A DNA stretch of 64,000 nt, from the NCBI RefSeq assembly GCF_009296175.1, contig NZ_VOSK01000003.1, forward strand, positions 1-64,000, written 5' to 3'. This document shows positions 1-8,704 of the stretch, piece after piece (position 1 is the first letter of the stretch; each line of letters starts with the position of its first letter). Under the pieces are notes generated by a model. That model did not search any database and was not told the DNA's origin. It saw nothing but the letters and a program-made list of their open reading frames with translations. This DNA comes from Microvirga tunisiensis (GTDB lineage Bacteria; Pseudomonadota; Alphaproteobacteria; Rhizobiales; Beijerinckiaceae). A program made the translations under genes and the position numbers.

Positions 1-1205
1 CCGAGGCGTTCGATTACCGGTCGCCGGCCGAGATCTTCCGCGAGCATGCCGCCTTGTCGGGCATTGCGAATGACGGAACACGCGATTTCGACATCGGCGC
101 CTGTGCCGAGTTGAGCGAGAGCGCCTACGACATGCTGGCGCCGTTCCAGTGGCCGCGCCGGCAAGGCCAGGCGCTCGATGACGCGACGACACGTTTCTTC
201 GCAGAGGGCGGCTTCTACACGCCCGACAGGCGAGGGCGGTTCGTCCCGACGCCGGTCGCGCTGCAAGCGGTTTCGCCGGAATTCCCGCTGATCCTCAACA
301 CGGGCCGCATCCGCGACCAGTGGCATACGATGACACGCACGGCGAAGACGCCGCGTCTCATGAGCCACTACGCGGAAAGTTTCTGCGAGATCCATCCGGA
401 GGATGCGGAGGAAGCCGGAATCGCTCCCGCCACCCTCGTGCGTATCGTCACGCCGCAGGGGACGGCACTTGTCCGCGCCCTCGTGACGGAGCGGCAGCAG
501 AGGGGAAGCATCTTCGTCCCCATGCACTGGACGGACCAGCAGACGGCGCAGGGGCGCATCGGGGCGGCGGTGCTGCCGGCAGTCGATCCGGTCTCGGGCC
601 AGCCCGGGCTCAAATCCTCCTTCGCGCGCATCGAGCCGTTCGATGTCGCCTGGTATGGCTTCGCAGTGCTGCGCAACAAGCCTGAGACGATCCCGGTGGA
701 TTACTGGGCGATTGCGCAGGCCGAGGGAGGGTGGCGCGTCGAGCTTGCCGGAGTTGAACCAGTTGAGGATTGGATTGCCTATGCGGCGGATCTGATCGGG
801 AGCGGCGAGGACCTGGAGACGCTGTCGTATAGCGATCAGGACCAAGCCAGCTTCCGACTCGCGACCTTTTCCGGCGATGCTTTGCTGGGCGCGCTGTTCG
901 TCGCGCCGCAGCCGGTGGCCGTGTCTCGCACATGGGCCATCGAACACCTGTCAACGAAAGAAATCCGCGGAACTGAGCGCCTGCGCCTGTTGAGCGGGCG
1001 GCCCGGTGCCGATCAGGCCGATCCCGGCCCCATCGTCTGCGCCTGCTTCTCCGTCGGCGCCAACCAGATCGCGGCTGCTGTCGAGAGCGGCGCGGCCAGT
1101 GTGGAAGCTGTCGGCGCCGCTTTGCGCGCTGGCACGAATTGCGGCTCCTGCCGCGTTGAAATCAGGAGGTTGATCGATGCTGCAGCCCTTAAGAAAACCG
1201 GCTGA
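1..1205 (+). CDS. nasA: Assimilatory nitrate reductase, catalytic subunit (3' part)
   Basis: The C-terminal part of a molybdopterin nitrate reductase that reduces nitrate to nitrite in the cytoplasm. The frame is open from base 3 and the protein plainly continues upstream of the window (the first visible residues read EAFDYRSPAEIFREHAALSG). The first ~200 visible residues are the molydopterin-dinucleotide-binding domain (ILNTGRIRDQWHTMTRT motif). The last ~50 residues are a BFD-like [2Fe-2S] domain with CAC and NCGSC cysteine pairs, an appendage known in NasA-type assimilatory enzymes. Its 3' end overlaps cysG by 29 bases, implying translational coupling. Very likely NasA; the symbol varies between organisms (nasC/narB). 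Confidence 0.93.
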   Translation, partial: EAFDYRSPAEIFREHAALSGIANDGTRDFDIGACAELSESAYDMLAPFQWPRRQGQALDDATTRFFAEGGFYTPDRRGRFVPTPVALQAVSPEFPLILNTGRIRDQWHTMTRTAKTPRLMSHYAESFCEIHPEDAEEAGIAPATLVRIVTPQGTALVRALVTERQQRGSIFVPMHWTDQQTAQGRIGAAVLPAVDPVSGQPGLKSSFARIEPFDVAWYGFAVLRNKPETIPVDYWAIAQAEGGWRVELAGVEPVEDWIAYAADLIGSGEDLETLSYSDQDQASFRLATFSGDALLGALFVAPQPVAVSRTWAIEHLSTKEIRGTERLRLLSGRPGADQADPGPIVCACFSVGANQIAAAVESGAASVEAVGAALRAGTNCGSCRVEIRRLIDAAALKKTG

Positions 1206-2655
1206 GGCCGAACCGGCACGGCTCGGCCGCCTCGCCAAGCTGCCGGTCTTCTTCGATCTGAAAGGACGCCGTGCGGTGCTCGTCGGAGGATCGGCAGGCG
1301 CGGCGTGGAAGGCGGAGCTTCTGGCCGCCGCCGGCGCCGATGTCGACATCTATGCGGCCGAACCTTCATCAGAAATGGAGAACCTGCTGGCGCGTGGCGC
1401 GGCGGACGGTTCACTCACCCTGCACCGCACGGCATGGTCGGAAGATATCCTGAACGATGCGGCTCTCGCGGTTGCCGATGTGGAGGATGAGAAGGAGGCC
1501 CAGTCGTTCGCCGCCGCCGCGCGCGATGCGGGCGTGCCTGTGAACGTGGTCGACAAACCGGCCTTCTGCGATTTCCAGTTCGGCTCCGTCGTCAACCGTT
1601 CGCCCGTCGTCATTGGCATCTCGACGGACGGCGCGGCGCCGATCCTGGGTCAGGCGATCCGGCGCAAGATCGAGACCTTGCTGCACCCCTCCGTCGCGTC
1701 CTGGGCGACCTTCGCCAAGCATGTCCGCGAGCGCGTGATGCAGCATCTGCCGCAGGGCCTGGCGCGACGCACGTTCTGGGAGCGCCTCTCCGATCTGGCA
1801 TTCCGCGGCAAGGAGCCGGAAGCCTATGGCAACACGATGGAGAATGTGCTCGAGCGCATTGCTGGGCAGGCGGGAGAGAAGGTTGGGCGCGTCACCCTCG
1901 TCGGCGCGGGACCTGGAGATGCGGAACTGCTCACGCTGAAAGCGATGCGGGCGCTTCAATCCGCGGATGTCATTCTCTTCGACGACCTCGTGTCCGAGGA
2001 CGTGCTCGAACTCGCCCGCCGCGAGGCAAAGCGCATGATGGTCGGCAAACGGGGCGGGCGCGCCTCCTGTGCTCAGGACGACATCAATGACCTGATGGTG
2101 CGCCTGGCACTGCAGGGCAAGCAGGTGGTGCGGCTCAAGTCCGGCGATCCGATGATCTTCGGACGGGCCGGAGAGGAGATCGAGCATCTGGAAAAGGCGG
2201 GCATCCCGGTCGACGTGGTGCCCGGCATCACCGCTGGCATTGCCCTCGCCTCGGTGCTCGGCACGTCGCTCACCCATCGCGATATGGCGCAATCCGTGCG
2301 GTTCGTGACGGGCTGCGCCAAAACAGGGCAGCTTCCGAGCGGTCTCGACTGGCACGGGCTTGCTGATCCGAACACGACGACGATCTTCTACATGGCCGGC
2401 GGCACGGCAGGCGCTATCGCCGAGCGCCTCATCGCTGCCGGATGCTCTTCGTCTCTTCCAGCCGTGATGGTGTCGGATGTCTCCCGCGGTGACGAGCGGT
2501 GGGCCGGTGCCATCGCCAATCTCGGCTGGGCCAGCGAACGGCGCGATCCGTCGAAGCCCGTGATTATCGGCGTGGGCCGTGTTTTTGAGCGAGCAAATCA
2601 GTCAAGCGTTCGGCACGGCGTCGATCCGCTTCTACAGAGCATGGCGCATGCGTGA
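1177..2655 (+). CDS. cysG: Siroheme synthase (precorrin-2 dehydrogenase / SUMT fusion)
   Basis: A 492-residue CysG that converts uroporphyrinogen III to siroheme, the cofactor of assimilatory nitrite and sulfite reductases. Residues ~20-220 form the N-terminal NAD-binding dehydrogenase/chelatase part (VFFDLKGRRAVLVGGSAGA, then FCDFQFGSVVNRSPVVIGIS). Residues ~235-480 are the SAM-dependent uroporphyrinogen-III methyltransferase, with VTLVGAGPGDAELLTLKA, KSGDPMIFGRAGEE and VVPGITAGIALA. The start follows an AGGAGG at 1165-1170 and lies inside the end of nasA. Length is close to the ~460 residues of enterobacterial CysG. Its place between nitrate reductase and the nitrate transporter fits a nitrite-reductase supply role. 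Confidence 0.95.
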   Translation: MLQPLRKPAEAEPARLGRLAKLPVFFDLKGRRAVLVGGSAGAAWKAELLAAAGADVDIYAAEPSSEMENLLARGAADGSLTLHRTAWSEDILNDAALAVADVEDEKEAQSFAAAARDAGVPVNVVDKPAFCDFQFGSVVNRSPVVIGISTDGAAPILGQAIRRKIETLLHPSVASWATFAKHVRERVMQHLPQGLARRTFWERLSDLAFRGKEPEAYGNTMENVLERIAGQAGEKVGRVTLVGAGPGDAELLTLKAMRALQSADVILFDDLVSEDVLELARREAKRMMVGKRGGRASCAQDDINDLMVRLALQGKQVVRLKSGDPMIFGRAGEEIEHLEKAGIPVDVVPGITAGIALASVLGTSLTHRDMAQSVRFVTGCAKTGQLPSGLDWHGLADPNTTTIFYMAGGTAGAIAERLIAAGCSSSLPAVMVSDVSRGDERWAGAIANLGWASERRDPSKPVIIGVGRVFERANQSSVRHGVDPLLQSMAHA

Positions 2656-2668
2656 GGAGACAGGGACG

Positions 2669-3880
2669 ATGATCAACAAAGAGTTTCTGAAGGCGGGCCA
2701 CACGCCGACGCTGTTTGCTGCTTTCTTCTATTTCGATATGGCCTTCATGGTCTGGGTCGTTCTTGGCCCCTTGGGAGTTCAGGCGGCCGCGGAACTTCAG
2801 CTCGACGCCGCCCAGAAAGGCCTCATGGTCGCCGTTCCGCTTCTCGCCGGAGCCGTTCTGCGCGTCGTCAACGGCGTTCTTGTGGATCGCATCGGTCCTA
2901 AGACAACCGGTCTGATCGGTCAGGTCATAGTGATTGCCGGTCTCCTGACGGCTTGGTTCGTCGGGATCCACTCGTTCACGCAGGTGGTGCTGCTTGGCAT
3001 TATCCTCGGGGTGGCTGGCGCATCTTTCGCCGTTGCCCTCCCCCTCGCGTCGCGGTGGTACCCACCGCAATATCAGGGGATTGCCCTCGGGATTGCTGGC
3101 GCCGGTAATTCCGGGACTGTCTTTGCTGCTCTCTTTGCCCCAGGACTAGCCGCGATCTTCGGCTGGACGAATGTTCTGGGATTGGCCGCCATCCCGCTTG
3201 GTGTTGCCCTAGTGGTTTACATCCTCGCCGCGAAGGATAGCCCAAATCAGCCCCCGCCGAAAACGTTCCTGGAGTATCTGGCCGTCCTGCGTGAGGGCGA
3301 CGCATGGTGGTTCATGTTCTTCTACGCCGTCTCGTTCGGCGGCTTCAGCGGGCTCGCGTCCTCACTGACCATTTATTTCAACTCGGAGTACGGGTTGAGC
3401 CCGGTCACCGCAGGCTACTTCACAGCGGCTGCGGTGTTTGCGGGCTCCCTCGTGCGCCCGGTCGGTGGAGCCTTGGCCGATCGTATCGGTGGCATCCGTG
3501 CCCTTTCGATCATGTACGTCGTCGCGGCCGTCGCCCTCGCCGTCGTCAGTCTTCGCCTGCCGCAGGCGTGGATGGCGCTCGTCGTCTTCATCATCGGCAT
3601 GCTGGCACTGGGCATGGGCAACGGATCGGTGTTCCAGCTTGTGCCCCAGCGCTTCCGTCGCGAGATCGGCGTGATGACGGGCCTCGTGGGCATGACAGGT
3701 GGTATCGGAGGATTTTATCTCGCTTCCAGTCTCGGTTACTCGAAGCAGTTGACCGGAAGCTATCAGATCGGGTTCCTGGTCTTCGCGAGCCTCGCCGCGC
3801 TGGCGCTCCTGGGCCTGACGGGAATCAAATCGCGGTGGCGCACGACATGGGGGGCAAGCCTTGGTCTGGCCCGGATTTAA
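2669..3880 (+). CDS. narK: NNP-family nitrate/nitrite transporter (MFS)
   Basis: A 403-residue major-facilitator protein of the nitrate/nitrite porter family with about 12 hydrophobic segments. Both family signatures are visible: GIAGAGNSGTVFAALFAPG in the fifth-helix region, and the later glycine-rich GLVGMTGGIGGFYLASSLG. The ATG at 2669 is chosen because GGAGACAGGG precedes it and translation from there begins directly before the first hydrophobic helix; an upstream ATG at 2579 would overlap cysG. It lies 13 bases after cysG and probably shares its transcript. It imports nitrate or exports nitrite for the reductase encoded just upstream. The symbol is by family; orthologues are also called nasA or nrtP. 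Confidence 0.92.
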   Translation: MINKEFLKAGHTPTLFAAFFYFDMAFMVWVVLGPLGVQAAAELQLDAAQKGLMVAVPLLAGAVLRVVNGVLVDRIGPKTTGLIGQVIVIAGLLTAWFVGIHSFTQVVLLGIILGVAGASFAVALPLASRWYPPQYQGIALGIAGAGNSGTVFAALFAPGLAAIFGWTNVLGLAAIPLGVALVVYILAAKDSPNQPPPKTFLEYLAVLREGDAWWFMFFYAVSFGGFSGLASSLTIYFNSEYGLSPVTAGYFTAAAVFAGSLVRPVGGALADRIGGIRALSIMYVVAAVALAVVSLRLPQAWMALVVFIIGMLALGMGNGSVFQLVPQRFRREIGVMTGLVGMTGGIGGFYLASSLGYSKQLTGSYQIGFLVFASLAALALLGLTGIKSRWRTTWGASLGLARI

Positions 3881-3993
3881 CTGCTAGGTCATCCCCGTTG
3901 ATCGGGAGCGGCCGGTCGCGCAGCGCTGCCGGACCCGCTCTGTAGATCCGCAGGAGCGGGCGCTGGCGCTGGAACAGCTGTGAAAGGACGACG

Positions 3994-4821
3994 ATGCTGC
4001 AGGGTCGCAGGATTGCAGTGCCCGAGAGCCGGGAGCTGGATTTGTTCGCCGGCATGCTGGAGCGGCAGGGTGCGGTCACCGTTCGCTGTCCGCTGGTGTC
4101 AATCCATGATGTGGAGGATGCCGCGCCGGTCCAGGCCTGGCTCGAGCGGCTTGCTGGAGGCCAGCACGACAGCCTCATCCTGTACACGGGGGAAGGACTG
4201 GCCCGACTCCTGGGATTCGCTCGCCGCGGCGGCATTGAGGCTGAAGTGATCGCCGGCCTGCGACAGACGCGCAAGATCGTTCGTGGGCCTAAGCCGGCCA
4301 AGGTCCTGCGCAGCATTGGGCTCAGCCCGGACATGACGGCAGAGGAGCCCACCACGGCCGGATTGATTGCGACCCTGTCGGCTCTCGACCTGAGAGGCCG
4401 CCGCGTTGGCGTGCAGCTCTATCCGGGGGGTGAGGATTTGTTGACGGGGTTCTTAAAAGGAGCTGGCGCTGAGGCCGATCCGATCTTGTGCTACCGCTAT
4501 GCTTCGGATGAGGAGGACGAGCAGGTCGTTCATCTGATTGATGAACTTGTGGCGGGAGCCATCGATCTGATCGCGTTCACCAGCACGGCGCAGGTGCGTC
4601 GGCTTCAGGACGTCGCGCGGAAATTCAACAGGGCGTCGGCGCTTGATGCGGCGATGCACCGGATCGCCATTGCCGCGATCGGTCCCGTCACCGCACAAGC
4701 CGTCGAGGACGCGGGCTGGCCTGTAGGGGCGATGCCAAAGGACAGCTTTCACCTGAAACCGATGATTGTCGCGCTCGGCAAGAGGCTGGCCGGAGACAGC
4801 AGTCGTCCTCCTCTCGCCTAA
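3994..4821 (+). CDS. hemD: Uroporphyrinogen-III synthase
   Basis: A 275-residue HemD-family enzyme that closes and inverts ring D of hydroxymethylbilane to give uroporphyrinogen III, the substrate of CysG. Seen in the sequence: the IAVPESRELDLFAGMLERQG start, RGPKPAKVLRSIGLSPD in the centre, RRVGVQLYPG after it, and IDLIAFTSTAQVRRL then IAAIGPVTAQAVEDAG towards the end, all usual for the two-lobed family. Its length (275) is a little above the common 240-260. It follows the transporter by 113 bases in the same direction, so it is probably a dedicated second copy for siroheme demand. Whether it is the only hemD in the genome cannot be seen here. Confidence 0.88.
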   Translation: MLQGRRIAVPESRELDLFAGMLERQGAVTVRCPLVSIHDVEDAAPVQAWLERLAGGQHDSLILYTGEGLARLLGFARRGGIEAEVIAGLRQTRKIVRGPKPAKVLRSIGLSPDMTAEEPTTAGLIATLSALDLRGRRVGVQLYPGGEDLLTGFLKGAGAEADPILCYRYASDEEDEQVVHLIDELVAGAIDLIAFTSTAQVRRLQDVARKFNRASALDAAMHRIAIAAIGPVTAQAVEDAGWPVGAMPKDSFHLKPMIVALGKRLAGDSSRPPLA

Positions 4822-5072
4822 CGTTCTCATGCAGGGCTTGAACACTGCATCCCTTCGTTGCGTCTCGATGCGCCCCACGCCGTCGCCCTGGCTTTAGACG
4901 ATTATGAGTCAGCTTGATCTCAAGTGCACGTTCGGGCTGATCGGCGCGCCAGGTCACAATGCGGCACAGGCACTCCTTGCAGACAGCGGACGACGTCGCT
5001 TCAAAAAGGCCAAATGCGGGACACCCGGTTCGGTCTGCCGCCCGCTCCAGGCGACCTGCACCACTTGGGTGA

Positions 5073-5345
5073 TTACTCCTGCGTGTCGAAGAACTCGGCC
5101 ACCGTAAGTTCCTCTGAATTGTCGCCCAGGCCGATGAAGTCCAGGTAATCCTCCGGCACATCCTCCAGGCTTCTGACCACCCGCGGCTTCTTCTCCCCGT
5201 CGAAATAAGGAAGCAGGCTCTCCTCGTCCGCTTCGCCATGGTCCTCGTACTCGAGGGCGTGGAGCAGGCTGTCCACATCCTCGGCAAGAGCAAAGATGGC
5301 GGAGGGCTCCCCGTCCGCAGTGACATTGAGGCGATACAGCTTCAT
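5073..5345 (-). CDS. Small acidic hypothetical protein
   Basis: A 90-residue acidic protein starting MKLYRLNVTADGEPSAIFAL. I do not recognise a family. The ATG at 5345 is preferred over one 39 bases upstream because it carries GAGAGGTTGCGAG immediately before it. The second half is rich in Asp/Glu (EDHGEADEESLLPYFDGEKK, then SLEDVPEDYLDFIGLGDNSE). There are no membrane segments or cysteines. It stands alone, convergent with hemD, with ~250 bases of featureless sequence between them. Coding status rests on the good start signal and the biased composition. Confidence 0.6.
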   Translation of the reverse strand: MKLYRLNVTADGEPSAIFALAEDVDSLLHALEYEDHGEADEESLLPYFDGEKKPRVVRSLEDVPEDYLDFIGLGDNSEELTVAEFFDTQE

Positions 5346-5502
5346 GTCTCGCAACCTCTCGGCAGCCGTTAAGCGCGCACGCATGCTCTCCAGAGAAGCC
5401 GATGGAAGTTAGATCTGGGTTAAAGATGCTGAGCTCAAGCCAAGTGTCCGACCTGAGGATCCAGCAAGGATCGGCAGCACTGGAGGATATGAACTTGCCA
5501 CG

Positions 5503-5811
5503 TCAGTTGGTCACAGATGTCGCAACCTGGTCCGTGGCCTCACGTGAAAACATCCACGCACGGCCTGCCCCGGTTTGTTCTTCGGTCTCATGCCGCTCGA
5601 TCCAGACCCAGACCGCCAGATCAGCCTCACAGGACCGGCGGGCCAGCCAGTAGTTTTCTGTCGAGCAGTGGCTCACCTCCGGGTAGAGCCGCAGGAACTC
5701 GACTACTGCCACCACTGCGTCACGGTACCCGCCAATGCCATCGCCGAGGTAACCGCTGTCGAGCGGCTGCCCGGATCGGCCAACGAGTTGCCACCGGACC
5801 TGGTAGGCCAT
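5503..5811 (-). CDS. Hypothetical protein, 102 aa
   Basis: An unrecognised soluble protein beginning MAYQVRWQLVGRSGQPLDSG, with an aromatic-rich middle (NYWLARRSCEADLAVWVWIE) of β-strand character. No known motif or membrane segment. It lies in a run of short minus-strand genes between hemD and an XRE-type regulator. A weak GGAA element lies about 13 bases upstream of the ATG. Confidence 0.5.
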   Translation of the reverse strand: MAYQVRWQLVGRSGQPLDSGYLGDGIGGYRDAVVAVVEFLRLYPEVSHCSTENYWLARRSCEADLAVWVWIERHETEEQTGAGRAWMFSREATDQVATSVTN

Positions 5812-5893
5812 GGGAGGGTTCCAGCATCACGAGACCTACCATGGCATACCTCCCTATTCTCTAACAGAGCGGACGCAGTTGGTAGTCACTGGG

Positions 5894-6199
5894 TCAGAGA
5901 TCATTGTCGCTCGTCAACTGGTTGGGCCTCAGGCCCTCGTCGGGTGGCCCAAAGCTGCGCAGGCGAACGCCGGGCCCTTCACCTCCTGCAGCCTCGAGAA
6001 AGATCACACCCTGTTCCTCAAGCGCAACCCGGATGGCCGCCACAGCGGCTGCCGAGGCGCCAAGTTTACCATCTGTCTCCGCTCGCTTGATGGTTGGCAG
6101 GGGCAGACACGCACGTCCGGCGAGCTCAGTCTGGGATAATCCGAGGAGCGCTCGTCCGGCACGTAGCTGTGCCGGGATGATGGGTCTCTCGTACATCAC
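5894..6199 (-). CDS. XRE-family helix-turn-helix regulator
   Basis: A 101-residue DNA-binding protein that is almost entirely one Cro/C1-type helix-turn-helix. Residues ~10-65 read PAQLRAGRALLGLSQTELAG followed by RACLPLPTIKRAE, the usual two-helix arrangement, and then a helix with a VALEEQGVIFLEAAGGEGPG tail. The tail resembles the short XRE proteins common in Hyphomicrobiales, in which the HTH is followed by a 'gv.fi' strand. Its target is unknown; no strong operator is visible next to it. It probably acts as a stand-alone repressor. Confidence 0.82.
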   Translation of the reverse strand: MMYERPIIPAQLRAGRALLGLSQTELAGRACLPLPTIKRAETDGKLGASAAAVAAIRVALEEQGVIFLEAAGGEGPGVRLRSFGPPDEGLRPNQLTSDNDL

Positions 6200-6427
6200 G
6201 ATGATCCCTGTGCGAGTCCGACGGCATGACCCGGGCGTAACGGTGCCAAGGCGTCGTGAAAGGCTTTCTGGGCAAGAACAGAAGTAGGACGAAGGTGTCC
6301 AAAGAGCATGTTGAGGTGTTCAGATGAAGCTATCCGCGCTGCAATCTTGCACTGAACACAGGCCAAGCTCCGCTTTGCCGTCGATGCCGCGGATCGCTCG
6401 CATGGCGAGAAAGGTCAGGGGTTCTGA

Positions 6428-6622
6428 TCAGAGCCCAAACGCCGCTGGAGCCGCCCCCGAAAGCCACAGGGGCTTTCCACGCGGCCGTGGCGTTTGCTCG
6501 CTTGAGCCAATCGGTACGATGATGGAGGTCATTCCACCATAGATGACAACGTAGCCTTGACGCCTGAGATCGCGCTCGGCCTGGTTCAGGGTTTCGAGCA
6601 ATGAGAGGAGATAGTTCAGCAT
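6428..6622 (-). CDS. Small hypothetical protein, 64 aa
   Basis: A short ORF starting MLNYLLSLLETLNQAERDLR. An amphipathic helical N-terminal half is followed by a β-like YVVIYGGMTSIIVPIGSSE and a Pro/Ala-rich tail. I recognise no family. The start is preceded by GAGGCTAGG. Its coding status is uncertain. Confidence 0.35.
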   Translation of the reverse strand: MLNYLLSLLETLNQAERDLRRQGYVVIYGGMTSIIVPIGSSEQTPRPRGKPLWLSGAAPAAFGL

Positions 6623-6953
6623 CCTAGCCTCAGAACAGGAGGGTTCGCTCCGCTAAGCAAGAACTATGCCTAAACATCCTTAAAGTACTGCCGCTAGCAC
6701 GAGAGGAGCGAAGGTTGTTCCTCGGAGATCTTGTCGGCATGGGTGGCAAGCTGCGCTCTGCCAAGCCGGTCGGATCGTTGATGCTGAACGGGATGCCTTG
6801 CTCACGTGGCGGACACATGAGGCCGCCATCGCCTTCTTCAGCAACCTCGCCGGCTACGACTTAGCAGGCTGTCAGAGCCCTAATTGATATTCCGCTTGGT
6901 TCCACGGGCACGGCTCAGCCGAGTGGCGAAGCCGTGCTTTGAACGGCCAGCAA
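6623..6953. other. Gene-less stretch
   Basis: No convincing gene in either strand. The only open frames are short and unbiased. It separates a small minus-strand ORF from the 3' end of the Q/N-rich gene. Confidence 0.5.
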
Positions 6954-7175
6954 TCACCGTTGCTTTTCATCCCGATTCTGATCTGAACCCTGCGGATTCC
7001 GGCCTTGGTTCTGTTGATCCTGTTGCTTCCGAGCCTGGCCACTCTGGTTCTGCTGATCCCGGGATTGGCCTTGGTTCTTCTGGTCCGAACCCTGTGGGTT
7101 CCGGCCTTGGTTGTTCTGGCTTTGCTGGTTTCGATCCTGGCCCTGATTGCCTTGGTCTTGCTGACGGTTCGTCAT
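6954..7175 (-). CDS. Q/N-rich low-complexity protein, 73 aa
   Basis: A 73-residue protein of which about half is Gln plus Asn (roughly 25 Q and 11 N), with most of the rest Gly, Asp, Arg and Ser. The block NQGRNPQGSDQ occurs twice and shorter NQG/DQQNQ units fill the rest. The protein should be intrinsically disordered, with prion-like composition. The ATG at 7175 follows GGAGAAGCGCC and is better supported than an upstream start at 7247. No signal peptide or membrane segment. It is comparable in style to small general-stress or hydrophilin-like proteins, but I cannot assign a family. The repeat units could expand or contract by recombination. Confidence 0.6.
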   Translation of the reverse strand: MTNRQQDQGNQGQDRNQQSQNNQGRNPQGSDQKNQGQSRDQQNQSGQARKQQDQQNQGRNPQGSDQNRDEKQR

Positions 7176-7492
7176 GGCGCTTCTCCTATCGGCGACGCCT
7201 CTGCAACGCAGCAGACGCGTCGCCCCCGGACCTTCGCGCCGAAGCAACCGGCAAGCAAGCCTAAATTTTCATCTGGAACTTGTGGCTTACATCAGCGTTG
7301 TTCGCCCCTTTTCCGCAGCACGAATGCTTTAGCTTGCATCGAGAGCACAGTGATTTCTTAGAGTTAAGCTTGCTGCTCTTCTGGCTCTCGATCAGCCCGG
7401 GGAGGGTTCAATCCCGCGCGGCAGACGTTTGTTGCAAGACGCGATCGGGCTCGGCATTCTCTGAGCACTGGTGGTACAGGTGAGGGCCGTCG

Positions 7493-8251
7493 ATGACGTA
7501 TTGCGTCGGTGTTCTGGTGGAGCAGGGCCTGGTGCTGATCGCCGATACCCGCACCAATGCGGGGCTTGACGACATCTCTACCTATCGCAAGCTCATAACG
7601 ATCTCAGTCCCGGGTGAGCGTGTTCTGGTCCTCGCCAGTGCCGGCAATCTGTCCCTGTCACAGTCTGTGCTGGGTCTGCTGACAGAGGGGCTGCGCCATG
7701 AGGAGACCGGCGAGGCCGAGACGCTGCAGACGGTCCCAACACTGTTTCAGGCCGCCCTGCTGATTGGCCGAGCCATTCGGCAAGTACGGACAATGGAGCA
7801 GACAGCCCTGGAGCAGGCGAACCTGAGGTTCGACGTGACCTTCCTGTTCGGAGGGCAGATCGCGGACGGCCCGATGGAACTCTACCTCGTCTACTCAGCC
7901 GGTAACTTCATTCGCTGCGGGCCCGATGCCCCCTATCTCCAGATCGGCGAGCACAAGTACGGCAAGCCGATTCTGGATCGGGCCGTTCGCTACAACACGG
8001 ATCTCTATGAGGCCCTGAAGATCAGCTTGATCTCAATGGACTCGACCATGCGCTCGAACATCGGGGTTGGGCTTCCCATTGATCTGGCGATTTCCCGGCG
8101 CGATGCGTTCGCCTTCGAAGTGCTCCACCGCATTGAGCCGGGTGAGCCTTACTTCCATGACTTGAGCGAGCGCTGGTCGGCCGCCCTGCGGGCCGCCCAC
8201 AAGAGTATCCCCCGTCCACCTTATGGAGGGGAACCGCAATCGGGTCATTGA
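7493..8251 (+). CDS. Anbu-type proteasome-related peptidase (Ntn hydrolase)
   Basis: A 252-residue member of the Anbu family, the self-assembling bacterial relative of HslV and the 20S proteasome β-subunit. The second residue is the expected catalytic threonine (MTYCVGVLVEQGLVLIADTR), exposed if Met1 is removed. An ADTRTNAG segment and a lysine in STYRKLITISVPGERVLVLA occupy the positions of the conserved Asp and Lys of N-terminal-nucleophile peptidases. Length matches the family (~240-250). Anbu genes often sit with a transglutaminase-like protein, an alpha-E protein and an ATP-grasp protein; none is present here, so this copy is an orphan. Substrate unknown. Confidence 0.88.
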   Translation: MTYCVGVLVEQGLVLIADTRTNAGLDDISTYRKLITISVPGERVLVLASAGNLSLSQSVLGLLTEGLRHEETGEAETLQTVPTLFQAALLIGRAIRQVRTMEQTALEQANLRFDVTFLFGGQIADGPMELYLVYSAGNFIRCGPDAPYLQIGEHKYGKPILDRAVRYNTDLYEALKISLISMDSTMRSNIGVGLPIDLAISRRDAFAFEVLHRIEPGEPYFHDLSERWSAALRAAHKSIPRPPYGGEPQSGH

Positions 8252-8419
8252 AAGTCGACTTGGCTCATGTCGGCCATCGATGCTGCACCGTTCTCCAGAT
8301 TACATGCCAGAGGCCGCGTGGCACTACGGCACTAGCGACTAGCGGCCAAGCCTGCGACAATTGTGCATCGCACAAAAAGTCTTCTCCATCGTTTGCTGTT
8401 AAGAGGCTGGAGACCGGCA

Positions 8420-8704
8420 ATGGATCACAAGAAGACTCTCCCTGCTGAGTGGTGCCGGCGACGGACGCGCCACGATCCTCCAGCCCTTGAAGAAGCGATT
8501 GCAGCGGCCCAGGGTCTGACGGATCAGATTGAAAGCCAAATCGAAATCGCCGCTCAGCTGATCGGCCTGTCGGAGGATGAGGTGAGGCCCCGGGTGCTGC
8601 TGGCGCGGGCTCACACCCGAAACAGCCGCGTCGTGCCCGCTCGCAATCGACAGACAGAGATCACGGTGATCAGGCGCAGAGGCTCTCGCGTTCAACGAAG
8701 CTGA
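8420..8704 (+). CDS. Small hypothetical protein, paralogue of the 15575-15868 product
   Basis: A 94-residue protein whose residues ~22-62 (PALEEAIAAAQGLTDQIESQ, continuing IEIAAQLIGLSEDEVRPRVL) align with PTLDEAIYAAQGLATDVDGQ and its continuation in the minus-strand product at 15575-15868. Both end with a basic strand-like tail carrying an I-V-I/V-V-x-R-R pattern. The ATG at 8420 follows AGGCTGGAGACC. The helical core is amphipathic; there are no membrane segments. Function unknown, but two divergent copies in one window argue that both are real genes of an undefined family. Confidence 0.65.
   Translation: MDHKKTLPAEWCRRRTRHDPPALEEAIAAAQGLTDQIESQIEIAAQLIGLSEDEVRPRVLLARAHTRNSRVVPARNRQTEITVIRRRGSRVQRS

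Noticed and set aside
7405-7440. GGGTTCAATCCCGCG resembling a tRNA TψC arm.
   Set aside because: No acceptor, D or anticodon stems can be built around it; no tRNA was found anywhere in the window.
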